Both the position numbers and the translations under genes were made by a program. The notes beneath the pieces are model-generated. The model searched no databases. It was not told the origin of the DNA and worked only from the letters and a program-made list of their open reading frames with translations. Below, piece after piece: positions 10,566 to 22,521 of a stretch of 64,000 bases of DNA; the stretch's first letter is position 1; the number at the start of each line of letters is the position of its first letter. Source of the stretch: Cannabis sativa (Eukaryota; Streptophyta; Magnoliopsida; Rosales; Cannabaceae); the NCBI RefSeq assembly GCF_029168945.1, contig NC_083602.1:74110600-74174599 (forward strand). The letters are read 5' to 3'.

Positions 10566-12300
10566 CATTATTTAAAAATATGTATTTTGTTTAATCATTT
10601 ATATTCCATATCTCAATAATGAAATATTACAAATTAAAGTAAAAAACTTTAATTAAATTTCAAAAATGGAATAATTTTGAAAAATCTGTTATTTAAGTTG
10701 TTTAGAAAAAAAATCTAAATATCCAACTTAAATATTCTTCAATCAATGACTTAATTAAATATTACCAATTAAGTAGTAACCACTTAATTTAGAAGATATT
10801 CCATTTTAAGTTCCCATATTTATAAGAATATCACCTTAAAAAAATATCAAAGAATCTTAATAACCAATTCCTAAAATTCCTCAACTTAATTTATAATAGG
10901 AAATTCAAAAGATATTCAAATCTAAGTTGATTTGATAGATTTAACTAAATCTCAACTTAAATAGGAATATTTAATGAAATTATAAAATTAAGATTCAGAA
11001 AGAATTTACATGGTTATAATTCCATATTTAATTAAACACAAGAAAAATACATATAGTTTTCTAGAATATAATTCTTCAAACTATGTTTTTCTTAAATTAA
11101 TTTCAAGGAAGAATGAAATTAATTATGTTGCTAATCAATTTTATTAGGTCAAACTAATATAATTAACCTAGCATAGTTATCCAAATCAGGCAAATAAGCC
11201 TTCACAATTGGGGTTGTTCATGTCAGGAGGGGCTGGGTCCAATATGTCGTACCCACTTCTAAGGCTCCCAACTCTCACACAAGGCCCAAAAGAGAGGAAT
11301 TTAACCTTAAAATGAACAACTGTTATTAATTGAATAGGCTCACTACTAAATGAGCCTAAATAAAATCTATCAGGTTATGATATTTTATTTAGCAACAACA
11401 ACCTATATGTATCTATAACAGAAATTAAACATATAGGCTCACACAAGCACACACATTTGGATGGATCCTATCATGTTACTAGGTCATACAAAGATGAAAG
11501 AAGATTGTAAAAATTACCTGTTACAAATTATTTACTTGATCTATCATCAATTGAACCATTGGTTAAAATCAGATCATTAGATCTGTCAACAAGTTAACCA
11601 TGGCAATTTAGATCAAGCAATAATAGGTTTTAGAAAACTTACAAACAATCTAAAACACATACTCCTCAACAAGTTAGATTTGGATAGTTGGATGTAGGAT
11701 TTATTTAATTTTTAAATATGTATTTCGAAAAATAAAAAAAAAATTCGGTTTAAAAAAAATTAAAAAATTAAACTTACAATTTTGAAAAATTAGGTTTTAA
11801 GTAACCTAAATATCATTTCAAAATAAATTGCTAACATTCCTTTTAAATTTCATGTTATTTAATAAATTAAATAATAAAATTGAAAATGGTAAATACATAC
11901 TCTTTTCTTGTTTTACAATTTAATTTAAGTAAGAATAACAAAATTTAAAAAAAGTTAACAAAAATACCTTATTTCCTCTTTTAAAATATCATGATTATTT
12001 TGATCTTATTCTAATTAAGGTCAAGTTACCAAAAAAAATTAATATTTTGACCTTAAAAAAAAATAATCAAATTTTAAAGGAAATAATAAAAGAGGTAAGC
12101 AAAACTTGATTTTTCCCTTTTTCAAAAATCAAATTACACTAATATCTAAAATTAATTTTGAAAAATCAAATTAATTTATTTCTGATAATTAGATTTGAAA
12201 TTTGAAAAATAAAAATCAATATACAAAACTACACAAAAAATCGGAAGTTAATTCCATGAAATAGCATGAAAAATCGAAAAAATTGAAAAATTGGATGAAC
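10566..12300 (-). other. AT-rich non-coding leader of E2
   Basis: No credible open frame. One block at about 11190-11310 is less AT-rich and is conserved at about 22280-22395 (E3) and 53235-53355 (E4). The rest is homologous to the E3 leader and full of A/T runs. Confidence 0.7.
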
Positions 12301-12304
12301 TGTA

Positions 12305-12389
12305 CGGATGGCATGCCAGGCATGCCCATCCGCGCGTGCCCAGGTGATGCATGCCGAGGATTCACGGCGCAGGAAGGCTGCTTGCAGCC
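12305..12389 (-). other. GC-rich stem-loops in E2 leader
   Basis: Within an AT-rich leader, 12305-12332 forms an inverted repeat with 13-14 base arms and one bulge (CGGATGG...CCATCCG), and 12376-12389 forms GGCTGC-TT-GCAGCC. E3 carries the equivalent pair at 32431-32458 and 32503-32516 with changed bases but retained pairing. Confidence 0.6.
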
Positions 12390-12676
12390 ATTCCGCTCGC
12401 GTGATGAGGGTGTTCATCATCCCGATTTTTCCAATTTTCAAAACTTCATAACTAATTCAAATTAAATCAAAATCGAGTTCTGTAAAAAAGTAAATTGCTT
12501 AGAATTTTCCAAACTATCCAACAAAAATAATTACAGAGACAGAAAAGTAACTATTTTTCCCAGAATTCACAAACAACAATCAAACATCAATATAACACAC
12601 AAAGCAACATGATACCATCCAAAACACAAACAAATCATTTTAAGTCCAAATTACTTGCAAGTAAATCAATTACCAT

Positions 12677-12689
12677 GGTTCTGGTGCCA
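12677..12689 (-). promoter_or_regulatory. E2 primer-binding site
   Basis: Read on the minus strand this is TGGCACCAGAACC, two bases inside the LTR end. It resembles the initiator-Met tRNA site TGGTATCAGAGCC with three differences; E3 has TGGCACCAGAGCC. Confidence 0.6.
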
Positions 12690-12706
12690 GTTGTTGGAAG
12701 TTATTT

Positions 12707-12844
12707 CGTATTTATCATTAATTATTGTGCACATCTGGAACCTAGGGTTGGCTATTTTAAAATTATGAATTAGGAATTAGATTATAAATTTGCATTATGA
12801 TAATCCTTTGCTTCTTAAATTTGTGTGTTAGTCAGAATGATAAA
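12707..12844. other. Unassigned spacer between E2 and L1a
   Basis: About 140 bp not matching any LTR in the window. It ends at the candidate target duplication of L1a and is probably older sequence. No gene seen. Confidence 0.5.
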
Positions 12845-12854
12845 ACTTTCACTG

Positions 12855-12869
12855 TTTTTTTTTTTTTTT
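12855..12869 (-). other. Poly(A) tail of L1a
   Basis: Fifteen T in a row on the + strand, about 130 bp after the ORF2 stop, marks the LINE 3' end on the minus strand. It is preceded on the + strand by the candidate target-site duplication. Confidence 0.8.
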
Positions 12870-12996
12870 ATGAATCAATTAGTTGTATTGCTCATAAAAC
12901 CGATTTGTACAAACACATAGCATCCTCATGAGATGACCTATAAAAGACTGTGTAATATGCATACAATTATTTACATCTATTCAATCCTCCTATATC

Positions 12997-15635
12997 TTAT
13001 AACTTGGAAAACCAATCATTGTCCTTCCTATTGATCCCTTTCGACCATAGCACCATTACTCTTGTCTTGACTATCTCTTTAGTTTTCTGCATAATCTCTT
13101 GTGCTCTCACCATCTTCATGTTCCACATATGATCATTTCTTGCTTTCCAAAGGTTGTATAACAAGCATGCTATTGCAGCTGAGATTACTTTTTTCCTAGA
13201 CTTGGACAGTTTGGTTCTTCCTATCCAACGCACCAGTTGCTTCACTGATATGGCCTGAGCACCCCATTGCAGCCATCTTTTTATTTCCAGCAGGCATTCG
13301 GCAGACACAGAGCATTCAAAAAACAAATGCTCGACAGTTTCTTGTTGCATATTACACAATATACATCTATCTTCCTGCACTATGTTATAAACTTTCAGTC
13401 TTGCCTTTGTTCTCAATCGGTTCTGAATTGCTAGCCAAAAAATGTAGCAATGTTTAGGTACATTGAGCCTTCCCCATACCTCCTTATCCCAATTGACTTT
13501 CTGTTGTATAGGGCAAAGAAGCTTGTACCCTTCTTCAATGGTATATCGGGTCCTAACAAAGACCTGAATATCCATTTTGCTTCTGATTTGATCCTTAGCA
13601 GCTACCACCTGTTTCCAGTACCAGCTGCCATTTTGTGGGAATTTAAATTCCCACCAATCACTCTGTTTAAAATACACACTATGTACCCATCGAACCCACA
13701 GATTATCTTCTTTGTTTGCTATTACCCACACATACTTGAAGAGGGCAGCTTGGTTCCATTCTAGTATCCTTCTAAAGCCAACTCCCCCTTCCTTTTTTGA
13801 TAAACACACTTGATCCCATGCTATAAGTCCTGCCCCTTGCATCATACTTTGACCCTTCCATAGGAAAGCTCGACAGATTGCTTTCAATTATGCAATTACT
13901 TTCTAATTTGACTCCAATAAGTGTGTATAGAAAGCAATACTGAGTTGATTAGAACAGCTCTCCCTGCAAAAGAGATGTTTCTAGAACTCCAAGTCTTAAT
14001 TCTGGCTGCCATCTTCATTGCTAGTAAAACACATTCTTTCCCAGATATCTTTTTAGCACATATTGGTATGCCCAAGTATTTAAAAGGAAGGTGTTGTCTG
14101 CTGTACCCAGTTGCATCCATTATTCTCTGAATTTCAGCCTCTTGCATACCACCGTAATAAAATGCAGATTTTGTTGGGTTCGGTTGAAGCCCAGATGTGT
14201 TAGATAATAGTTTTAAGCCTTAAATCATGAGATACACACTCTTGAAATCACCATGACAGAAGAGGAGTACATCATCTGCAAAGCTCAAGTGAATGAGTTG
14301 TATGCTTTCACGTCTGTCATGGAATTGGAATTCCTGCTTTTGCCCAATCTTGTTCATGATCCTTGAGAGGTACTCCATTCCAAGCACAAAAAGGAGAGGA
14401 GATAGTGGATCCCCTGCCTTAAACCTCTCTTAAACTCAAAAAACCTGTGCATTGTTCCATTGAACATCAGTGAGAGCCATAATAAGTTTTATGAATTGTG
14501 TAGGAAACTTAAAGGCCATCAACATCTCTTCTAAAAACTCCCAATCAATGGTATCATACGTCTTTTGCAAATCCAATTTGATCATGCAACTAGGCTTTGT
14601 ATTTTTTCTGCCATAGTGCCTAATTAAATCTTGGCAAATCATAATATTATGTGCTATAAATCTCCCCTGTACAAATCCACCTTGATTCTGAGCCACTAAC
14701 TCAGGGAGCACATGTTTTAATCTTGAATATATCAACTTAGTTTTGTAAATCACATTGCAACAAGCAATAGGTCTAAAATCACTTACAGTGTTTGGGCATT
14801 TAACTTTTGGAATGAGAGTAAGCATAGTGGAGTTAATCTCCTTTAGAATCCGAATGCAAAGAGTTCTGAACAGCAGCACACACATCTCCTTGAATGAGCT
14901 CCCAACTATCCTGAAAAAAGTAGCTTGAATACCCATCACGTCCTGGTGCCTTGATTCCAGGTATTGCAAATACAACAGCTTTTATTTCCTCACACGAATA
15001 ATTCTGACAGAGCCAAATAGCATGCTCATCTGAAATCACAGCCCCTGATTACACAAAGTTTGATAATACTGTTCTTCTTCCCTGCATTTTGGTGCCCAGC
15101 AGACCCTTATAGTATGTCAAAAAAGCTTCAGCATTTTTTTATTCCTCTTCTAGCCTCTCCCCTTCTTGGTTCTGAATTGATAACACCCTGTTTTGTCTCC
15201 TTCTGGCTTTAATACTCGCATGGAATAAGGCCGTGTTTTCATCTCCATTTTTAATCCGTGTAATCTTAGCTTTTTGTTGCAGATAAGATTGGTAATTTTT
15301 CAGCAAGACTGTATACTTCTTCCTAGCTTCAAGTTCATCATTCTGCAGCAAGTGATTTAAAGGATCCTACTGCAGCTTTTCCTGCATCTCTGATAGTGCA
15401 TCCTTAGCCTGCTGTGTAGACATCTGAATGTCTGAAAATGCCTGCTTGTTCAGCTCCTTTAGTACCCCTTTTAATCTTTTAAGTTTGGTCACCACTTGAA
15501 ACATTTTATGGCCCTATGTTTTTTTATTCCAGGATTCTGTAACTTGGGCTGCATATTCTGGGTGTGTATTCCACATTCAAAAGTACCTAAATGGCTTCTT
15601 GCCACTAGGAACTGCAGAATGTCAAAACAACTATT
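12997..15635 (-). pseudogene. L1a ORF2, reverse transcriptase and zf-RVT part
   Basis: On the minus strand from 15635 come a linker (ARKKYTVLLKNYQSYLQQKA, 15351-15139), the RT palm ([20 protein letters not shown]; motif [14 protein letters not shown], 14975-14436), the catalytic FADD ([11 protein letters not shown], about 14255-14290), the thumb ([17 protein letters not shown], 14147-13896) and a 296-residue C-terminal piece with zf-RVT, including RCILCN..QETVEHLFFEC (13887-12997). This is the target-primed reverse transcription enzyme of plant L1 elements. Several stops and frame changes (near 15040, 14430, 14220, 13890) make it inactive. The N-terminal endonuclease lies beyond E3 at 34707. 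Confidence 0.88.
15631..15635. repeat. E3 target-site duplication, left copy (CTATT)
   Basis: CTATT precedes the E3 LTR here and recurs at 34707-34711 after the other LTR. Joining the two sides restores L1a ORF2 continuity from endonuclease to RT. Confidence 0.93.
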
Positions 15636-17523
15636 TGTTGGAAGTTATTTTACCAGGAACTTAGATCTACTCACAAGTATGTTGATTTAACAACCTAAAT
15701 ATGAACTTCTAAAACGATATGAAATTAAACACATAAGAGTATTAGAAATCTTACAGTGATTGCAGCGGAATATATATGTCTCCTCCCACTCAGATCTCTA
15801 ACCCTTGATTCCTTTCTGTAGCAGAGTATAATCAAGATCTGAGCCCGAAAGTCCTTCTTTGTTGTCTTTGAAATCTACACAGCCTTCCTCACTATGATTG
15901 AGGTATTACTTGATGTGTGTGGGCACTACTCTAGCACTCATACATTTCGAAACAGTGAAGGAATAGAGAGAGAGGGTGGCGGCTCAGAGAGAATTTTCTG
16001 AGAGAAAATTCTTTCAGAATAATGCTGTGAAAAGCTTTTCAGTTGTACAGGTGTGTTTAACTCTGAAGCCTTTGCCTTCTATTTATAGAAGACCACCAAG
16101 GGCTATGATTGGAATTTTGAATTGAAAAAATCAAAGGGAAAAAGAAGCTAAGTGGGCCGGCCTAGGCAATGTGGAAACAAGGCTTGCCACTTTTCCAACT
16201 TTCCTTTTCCTACACTTGATAGTTTCCTTTTTGTGAAAAATTGCCAATTCCATTGTTCAACCATATTAATGATAAATCTAATTATTTAATAATTAAAAAA
16301 TAATTATCAAATAATATATTATCATTTACTTTATTAATAATGAAACTAATTAAAGTTTCCTAATTAATAAATATGCCCTTCAAAATCTCTATTTACTGTT
16401 TTGCCCTTAATAAGTGCTAAATTCTCAAACTGACAAGTCCATCTTGAGAATTTTTAATTGATTAATTAAAATCAATTAAATGAGTCTTACAAGTAATATC
16501 ATCTCAACTAGTGAGGGGACCATGGGTCTATATATCCGAGCTTCCAATAAGCAGATCTAGAATTTACCACTTAAATTCACTAACTTATTAATTCTTCGTT
16601 GAATCCACACATAGAACTCAGAATTGCACTCTCAGTATATAGAATGCTCTATATGTTCCACCATATAGACACATTATTAGTTATCCATTGTTATAATCCT
16701 AATGTGATCAATGATCCTCTATATGGATGATCTACACTGTAAAGGGACTTAAATTACCGTAACACCCTACAATGTATTTTATCCTTAAAACACTTAACCC
16801 TGTATAAATGATATTTCAACTAAGTGAAATGAGTACTCAATCATTTATCTCGTTTGGTTAAGCTCGAAGGAAATCACCCTTTGCTTACTATTCGCCAGAT
16901 AGAAGCTATAGATTTCATATTTATGTTAGCGCTCCCACTCAATCGCACTACCGTGTTCCCAAAATGTATGTATTGCCCAGACTAAAGATTTAGGCTTAAC
17001 TAACAAATCAAAGAACACGAATAATACTCTTGAAATTAAGCCTAACCATATCAGGATTTAGATCATGTGATCTAGGATCAACTTATGATATTGAATTGAA
17101 TAGATGTTTACGGTAAGTTTCAAAATCTAATTCAAAGTTCAATATCGGTCCATTCCAATGCATACTCTATGCATCCAACCTGAGCTTTACTTTAACCTAT
17201 GTTCTGGAAAGAACATAACATTTCTCCAAATGTAAGTAAACTCTGTTGTAGATTGTCATATCGTTGAAACCCAAAGGTTCGATAAATCTAGGAATACTTT
17301 ATTCACATAGTCATGTTTATTTTCCACTGTGTTGACAACACAATAAACATGTTCAAGTATGTGAAAGGGGTTTGGATGAATTTATAAATCAAATAGACAA
17401 GCAATTGATTAAGTGAACCAAAACATACACAAGTGAATGAAAAATTACTTTTGTTACTTTAATGATATAGAATAATCTGGATTACATTGAAACAAAGTTT
17501 TATTTAGGGCATAAAACCCAACA
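15636..17523 (-). repeat. E3 3' LTR (1888 bp)
   Basis: Reads TGTTGGAAG to CCCAACA on the + strand, directly beside the inverse polypurine tract AACTCCCACTT at 17525. A TATAAATAG core promoter sits at 16079-16087 on the minus strand. Few differences from the other E3 LTR point to a recent insertion. Confidence 0.93.
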
Positions 17524-17552
17524 AACTCCCACTTGCACTAATATAAAACAAA

Positions 17553-20500
17553 TCAGTACATTTCAATTAATCCTAAATTCTGACGGTGCTTTTCGAATGA
17601 AGTTACTGCCAAGACTTTGGTGAATGGATCAGCCAAGTTATCCTGCGTATCCACTTTCTCCACCAGTACATCCCCTCTTGCCACATATTCTCTGATAATA
17701 TGATACTTTCTTTCTATGTGCTTACTTCTCTTGTGGCTCCGAGGTTCCTTACTGTTGGCTATAGCTCCAGTGTTATCACAAAGCAGGACTAGAGGCCTTT
17801 CCATTCCAGGAACTACACCAAGACTGGTGAAGAACTTCCTTAGCCAGACAACCTCTTTAGCTGCTTCAGCCGCAGCTATGTATTCTGCCTCCATGGTAGA
17901 ATCCGAAATCGCAGTTTGTTTAGCACTTCTCCAAACCACTGCTCCACCCCCAAGAGTAAACACCATCCCAGATGTAGATTTCCTGTCTTCAAGACATCCC
18001 TGGAAATCTGAGTCTATATAGCCCAAGGGATTCAAAGCACCACCCTTGTAGACTAATACATAATCTCTTGTACCCTTCCTGGATTTGACTGATACCTGCT
18101 CACGATTCCAACTGCATAGCAGATGTCAGGTCTAGTGCATAGCATAGCATACATTAGACTCCCAACGGCAGAAGCATAAGGAATTTTTGCCATGTCTTCT
18201 ATCTCTTGAGGATCAGTAGGACACTTTTCCTTAGATAGACGGATACCATGTATAGAGGGCATGTTTGCCCCTTTGGTATTGGTCATGGAAAATCTCTCTA
18301 GAACTTTGTCAATGTAAGCTGTTTGAGAAAGAGCAAGGGATCTGTTCTTCCGGTTTCTGACAATCTGAATACCAAGAACATAGGCTGCCTAACCCAAGTC
18401 TTTCATGTCGAATTGAGTGTCAAGCCATTCCTTGATGTGAGTCATTTTCTTGACATTGTTTCCAATGATCAAAATGTCATCAACATAAAGGACCAGGAAT
18501 ACTACCACTTGGTTTTCCTTGAGTTGGTAAACACAAGGTTCATCTTCATTCTGATGAAAGCCGTAGGTCTTGATGATCTCATCAAACCTTTTATTCCATG
18601 AGCGAGAAGCTTGCTTAAGCCCATATATGGACCTATTTAATTTGCAAACTTTATTCTCCTGCCCAGGAAGAACATAACCTTCTGGTTGCTCCATATAGAT
18701 GGTTTCTTCAAGAAGCCCATTAAGAAAGGTTGTCTTGACATCCATTTGCCAAATTTCATAATCTAAAGCGGCAGCTATGGAGAGAAGAATTCGGATGGAT
18801 TTGAGCATGGCAACAGGACTAAAAGTTTCCTCATAGTCCACACCTTCTCTTTGGGTATAACCCTTGGCGACCAGTCTAGCTTTGAAAGTTTCGACTTCGC
18901 CTCCAGCACCTCTTTTCTTCTTGTAGACCCATTTACATCCAATTGGACGAAAATCTTCAGGTGGTTCTACATATTCCCAGACTTTGTTCTTTTTCATGGA
19001 ATCCATTTCCTAATCCATACCGGCTGACCATCGCTTCCGTTGCGGACTTGCCATTGCCTGTTTATAGGTCAATGGGTCGTCATCAATACTGTCACCAACG
19101 ACCATATTGATTTCACCATCCAAGCCATAACGAGATGGTTTTGTGGAAACCCTCCCACTACGATGAGGAGCGGTGACCTTCTGAACAAGAGCTTTAGTAG
19201 TAGTTTTCTCAGTTGGTACAACTGAGGGAGTGGGATGTTCCTCTTCTTGAGTAGAAGAAGATGGTACATTTGAAGGAACAGTATCTGTGAGCATTTCCTC
19301 TAATACAATTTCACTTTTCGGTTTGTTGTCTTTCATATAGTTGTCTTCAAGGAAAGTAGCATTTGTAGAAACAAACACTTTGTTATCCTTGTAACTATAG
19401 AATAGTCCACCCCTAGTCTCTTTAGAATTTCCGACAAACATGCAAGCCTCAGTTCGCGATTCCAGTTTGCCTTCTTTCTTTCTTAAGAGGTGAGCAGGGC
19501 ACCTCCAAATCCTATAATGGCGCAAACTAGGTGTGCGACCATTCCATAGTTCGACGGGTGTCTTAGGGATTGCATTAGATGGAACAACATTTAAAATTTC
19601 GTTTGCCATTTGAATAGCATATCCCCAGAAGGACGTAGACAGTGTTGAGTAACTCAGCATAGATCTAACCATTTCTAAGAGAGTGCGATTTCTTCTTTCT
19701 ACAACTCCATTCTGCTGTGGAGTGCTTGGGGCAGTATATTGGGATTCAATTCCAAGTTCAATTAAATGATCTTTGAACTGCATATCCATATATTCTCCAC
19801 CCCTATCAGTTCGCAAGATCTTTAATGTTTTACCTAATTGGTTTTGAGCCAAAGCATGAAATTCCTGAAACTTTTCAAACGTTTCAGATTTCTTTTGCAT
19901 TAGGTAAAGAAAACTATATCTAGAGAAATCGTCAATGAAAGTGACGAAATACTCATAACCTCCTTTGGCTTTTACGTTTAGCGGTCCGCAAACATCTGAA
20001 TGTACTAACCCTAGGGGTTCTTTGGCACGCTCTCCCTTTGCAGAGAAAGATCGTTTGGTCATTTTTCCTTCTAGGCAAGACTCGCAGACTGGCAGCTCTC
20101 CTAAGACGACATTTTTCAATGGACCGTCTTTGGTTAGCCTATTGAGTCTATCAAAGCCTATATGACCTAAACGTAAATGCCATAGATAAGTTTGATCATC
20201 ATTATCAATCTCTTTTCTCTTAAGGCTTCTAAGTTTAGCTACATTGAAAAGTTCAGTATTTAGTGAGATTTGAGTATCAGGTCTTAAAACATAAAGCCCT
20301 CGTTCCATGTTTGCAACACATATATGAAATCCATTACGAGAAATTGAACAATTTGAACTCGAAAAATTCAATATATAAAATTGTGTCTGTAAACATGAAA
20401 CACTAATCAAGTTTCTACTAAAATTAGGAATATACAAAACATTCTCTAAAAGCAAAAACTTCTTAGAATTAAACTTGATTCGGGCTCTTCCTCTTGCTTT

Positions 20501-21148
20501 AACTGATACCAACTCGCCATTTCCAACTTTAAGCTTTAACTCATCTGGGTGAAGATTCTCCCAAGTTTCAAGCAGCTGTAATGAAGAACATACATGGTTA
20601 GTAGATCCAGAATCAACAATCCAGGAGGATTTGTCGTTCTCTAAAACACATGATTCAAATACAAAAGCATCACCTTCGTTTGAATTGTCTAGAAGCCTGG
20701 GACATTGTTCTTCTTTATGTCCCTTTCCATTACAATTCGCACATAGAATATGATGTCTGACATTTGTACATGAAGAAGTAGCTTTGTTAGAGCCCTCATG
20801 CTTAATCTTCTTCCTCTGATTAAAGCTTGCAATGCTAGGAGGTCTCATTGCAATCAGATCCCGCTCATGGGCCCTCAACTCAGACTCGAGTTTGTCCATG
20901 TCGGAGGAGTTAGGATTGTTCAATAAGTAATATAGAACAAAACTGTTATACTCCTGAGGAAGACTATAAAGTATGAGTTTTACCCATTGTTCCTTTGATA
21001 AATCAATTCCTAGTAGATTTGCCTTTTGGAATTTCAGATTCATTCACAATAGGTGCGAGTTAATGCAACTACTAGGATGCATTTTCACACTATTGAGTTC
21101 TTTTGCAAAGATACTAACTAGGAGTGGATCGGGATGAGGGTTATTCAT
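17553..21148 (-). pseudogene. E3 gag-pol polyprotein, broken
   Basis: ATG 21148 opens a truncated Gag (MNNPHPDPLL) that meets a stop after about 34 codons; the frame then continues from 21043 to 19010 with Gag C-terminus and CCHC, protease DSG, integrase HHCC and DDE (PQQNGVVERRN retained). After a TAG, RT runs 19006-18389 with YVDDILIIGNN, meets another TAG, and continues 18286-18053. A deletion of about 43 bp near 18075 shifts the frame into RNase H (18035-17553), whose C-terminus VDTQDNLADPFTK is intact, unlike E1. Overall the frame is the same from 21148 to 18053. A close sister of E2. Confidence 0.9.
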
Positions 21149-21284
21149 ATTGGCACTACAACATATCAATAAACAGAAGTAAGGTTTTGGTTCTATAAAT
21201 TCATACACAGGTTCAGAAAATAAACAATCACTTATGTTATAAAAATACTAAATCTAACATAGTTTATTTTCCAAGGTTTCCAAC

Positions 21285-21665
21285 GAACTGATACAGTGTC
21301 CCGTTTAGGCGAGAGTCAAAGCATCATCCATTGAATAGAGTTGTCAATTCATCTAAAATGTCAAACATTCTAGCAACCTTTTATTCGATCAAGATTGGAA
21401 TTCAGCGTTGTCCCGTTTAGGCGAGAGTCAAGGCAATTCTATCTCATGAGCTTCTACCATTGTTTCGTATTCTTGTAAGTCTTACATAGTCGCCACCATT
21501 AGGGTGGTCATGAACCATATAAATAAACCTATAAGAATACTTATCTTTCGAGATTAAACGGCGCTAACTTGCTAATGAACGTTCCTCCATTAGGGAGGAT
21601 TACTCACTAAAACAATAGCTATGTAAAACCAACAATGGAGATCGAATTTCTCTTTGATTAAAGCT
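21285..21665 (-). promoter_or_regulatory. Conserved leader block of E3
   Basis: 23-bp motif at 21297-21319 and 21409-21431; hairpin 2 at 21493-21507 (CCACC-ATTAG-GGTGG); hairpin 1 at 21583-21599 (TCCTCC-ATTAG-GGAGGA), all on the + strand. Almost identical to E2. Confidence 0.7.
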
Positions 21666-22516
21666 CATTATTTAAGCATGTATTTTGTTTAATCATTTAT
21701 ATTCCATATCTCAATAATGAAATATTACAAATTAAAGTAAAAACTTTAATTAAATTTCAAAAAATGGAATAATATTGAAAAATATCTTATTTAAGTTGTT
21801 TAGATAATCTAAATACCCAACTTAAAATATTCTTCAAACAATGACTTAATTAAATATTACCAATTAAGTAGTAACCACTTAATTGAGAAGATATTCCATT
21901 TTAAGTTCCCATATTTAGAAAATATCAACTTAAAAAATATCTAAAGAATCTCAATAACCAATTTCCAAAATTCCTCAACTTTTATAATAGGAAATTCAAA
22001 AATATTCAAATCTAAGTTGATTTGATAGATTTAACTAAATCTCAACTTAAATAGGAATATTTAATGAAATTATAAAATTAAGATTCAGAAAGAATTTATA
22101 TGGTTATAATTTCATATTTAATTAAAAACAAGAAAAATACATATAGCTTTCCAGAATATGACTATTCAAACTATGTTTTTCTTAAATTAATTTCAAGGAA
22201 GAATGAAATTAATTATGTTGCTAATCAATCTTTTATTAGGTCAAACTAATATAATTAACCTATCACAGTTATCCAAATCAGGCAAATGGGCCTTCACAAT
22301 TGGGGTTGTTCATGTGAGGGGGAGCTGGGTCCAGTATGTCGCACCCACTTCTAAGGCTTCCAACTCTCACACAAGGCCCAAAAGAGAGGAATTTAACCTT
22401 AAAATGAATAACTGTTATTAATTGAATAGGCTCACAACTAAATGAGCCTAAATAAAATCTATCAGTTATGATATTTTATTTAGCAACAACCACCTTTATG
22501 TATCTATAATAGAAAT
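21666..22516 (-). other. AT-rich leader of E3, part next to gag
   Basis: Non-coding and homologous to about 10566-11420 of E2. It includes the conserved GC-richer block at about 22280-22395. It ends at the G1 insertion site. Confidence 0.7.
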
Positions 22517-22521
22517 TAAAC
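22517..22521. repeat. G1 target-site duplication, left copy (TAAAC)
   Basis: TAAAC here and at 31574-31578 flanks G1. E2 has a single uninterrupted TTAAAC at the same leader position (near 11428). Confidence 0.95.

Larger units (their letters stand above)
6528..12706 (-). mobile_element. E2: Ty1/Copia element lacking both LTRs
   Basis: On the minus strand this holds leader, gag remnant, protease, integrase, RT and most of RNase H. The 3' part stops inside the RNase H tail at 6528, directly against the E1 LTR. On the 5' side a PBS and only the first ~15 bp of an LTR (TGTTGGAAGTTATTT, 12692-12706) remain before unrelated sequence. E2 is very close to E3 in sequence. The best reading of the left end is that E1 inserted into E2; the right end looks like a deletion. 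Confidence 0.88.

Noticed and set aside
12283..12465. Overlapping open frames on both strands in the GC-rich part of the E2 leader
   Set aside because: They arise from the GC-rich inverted repeats; E3 has neither frame preserved.
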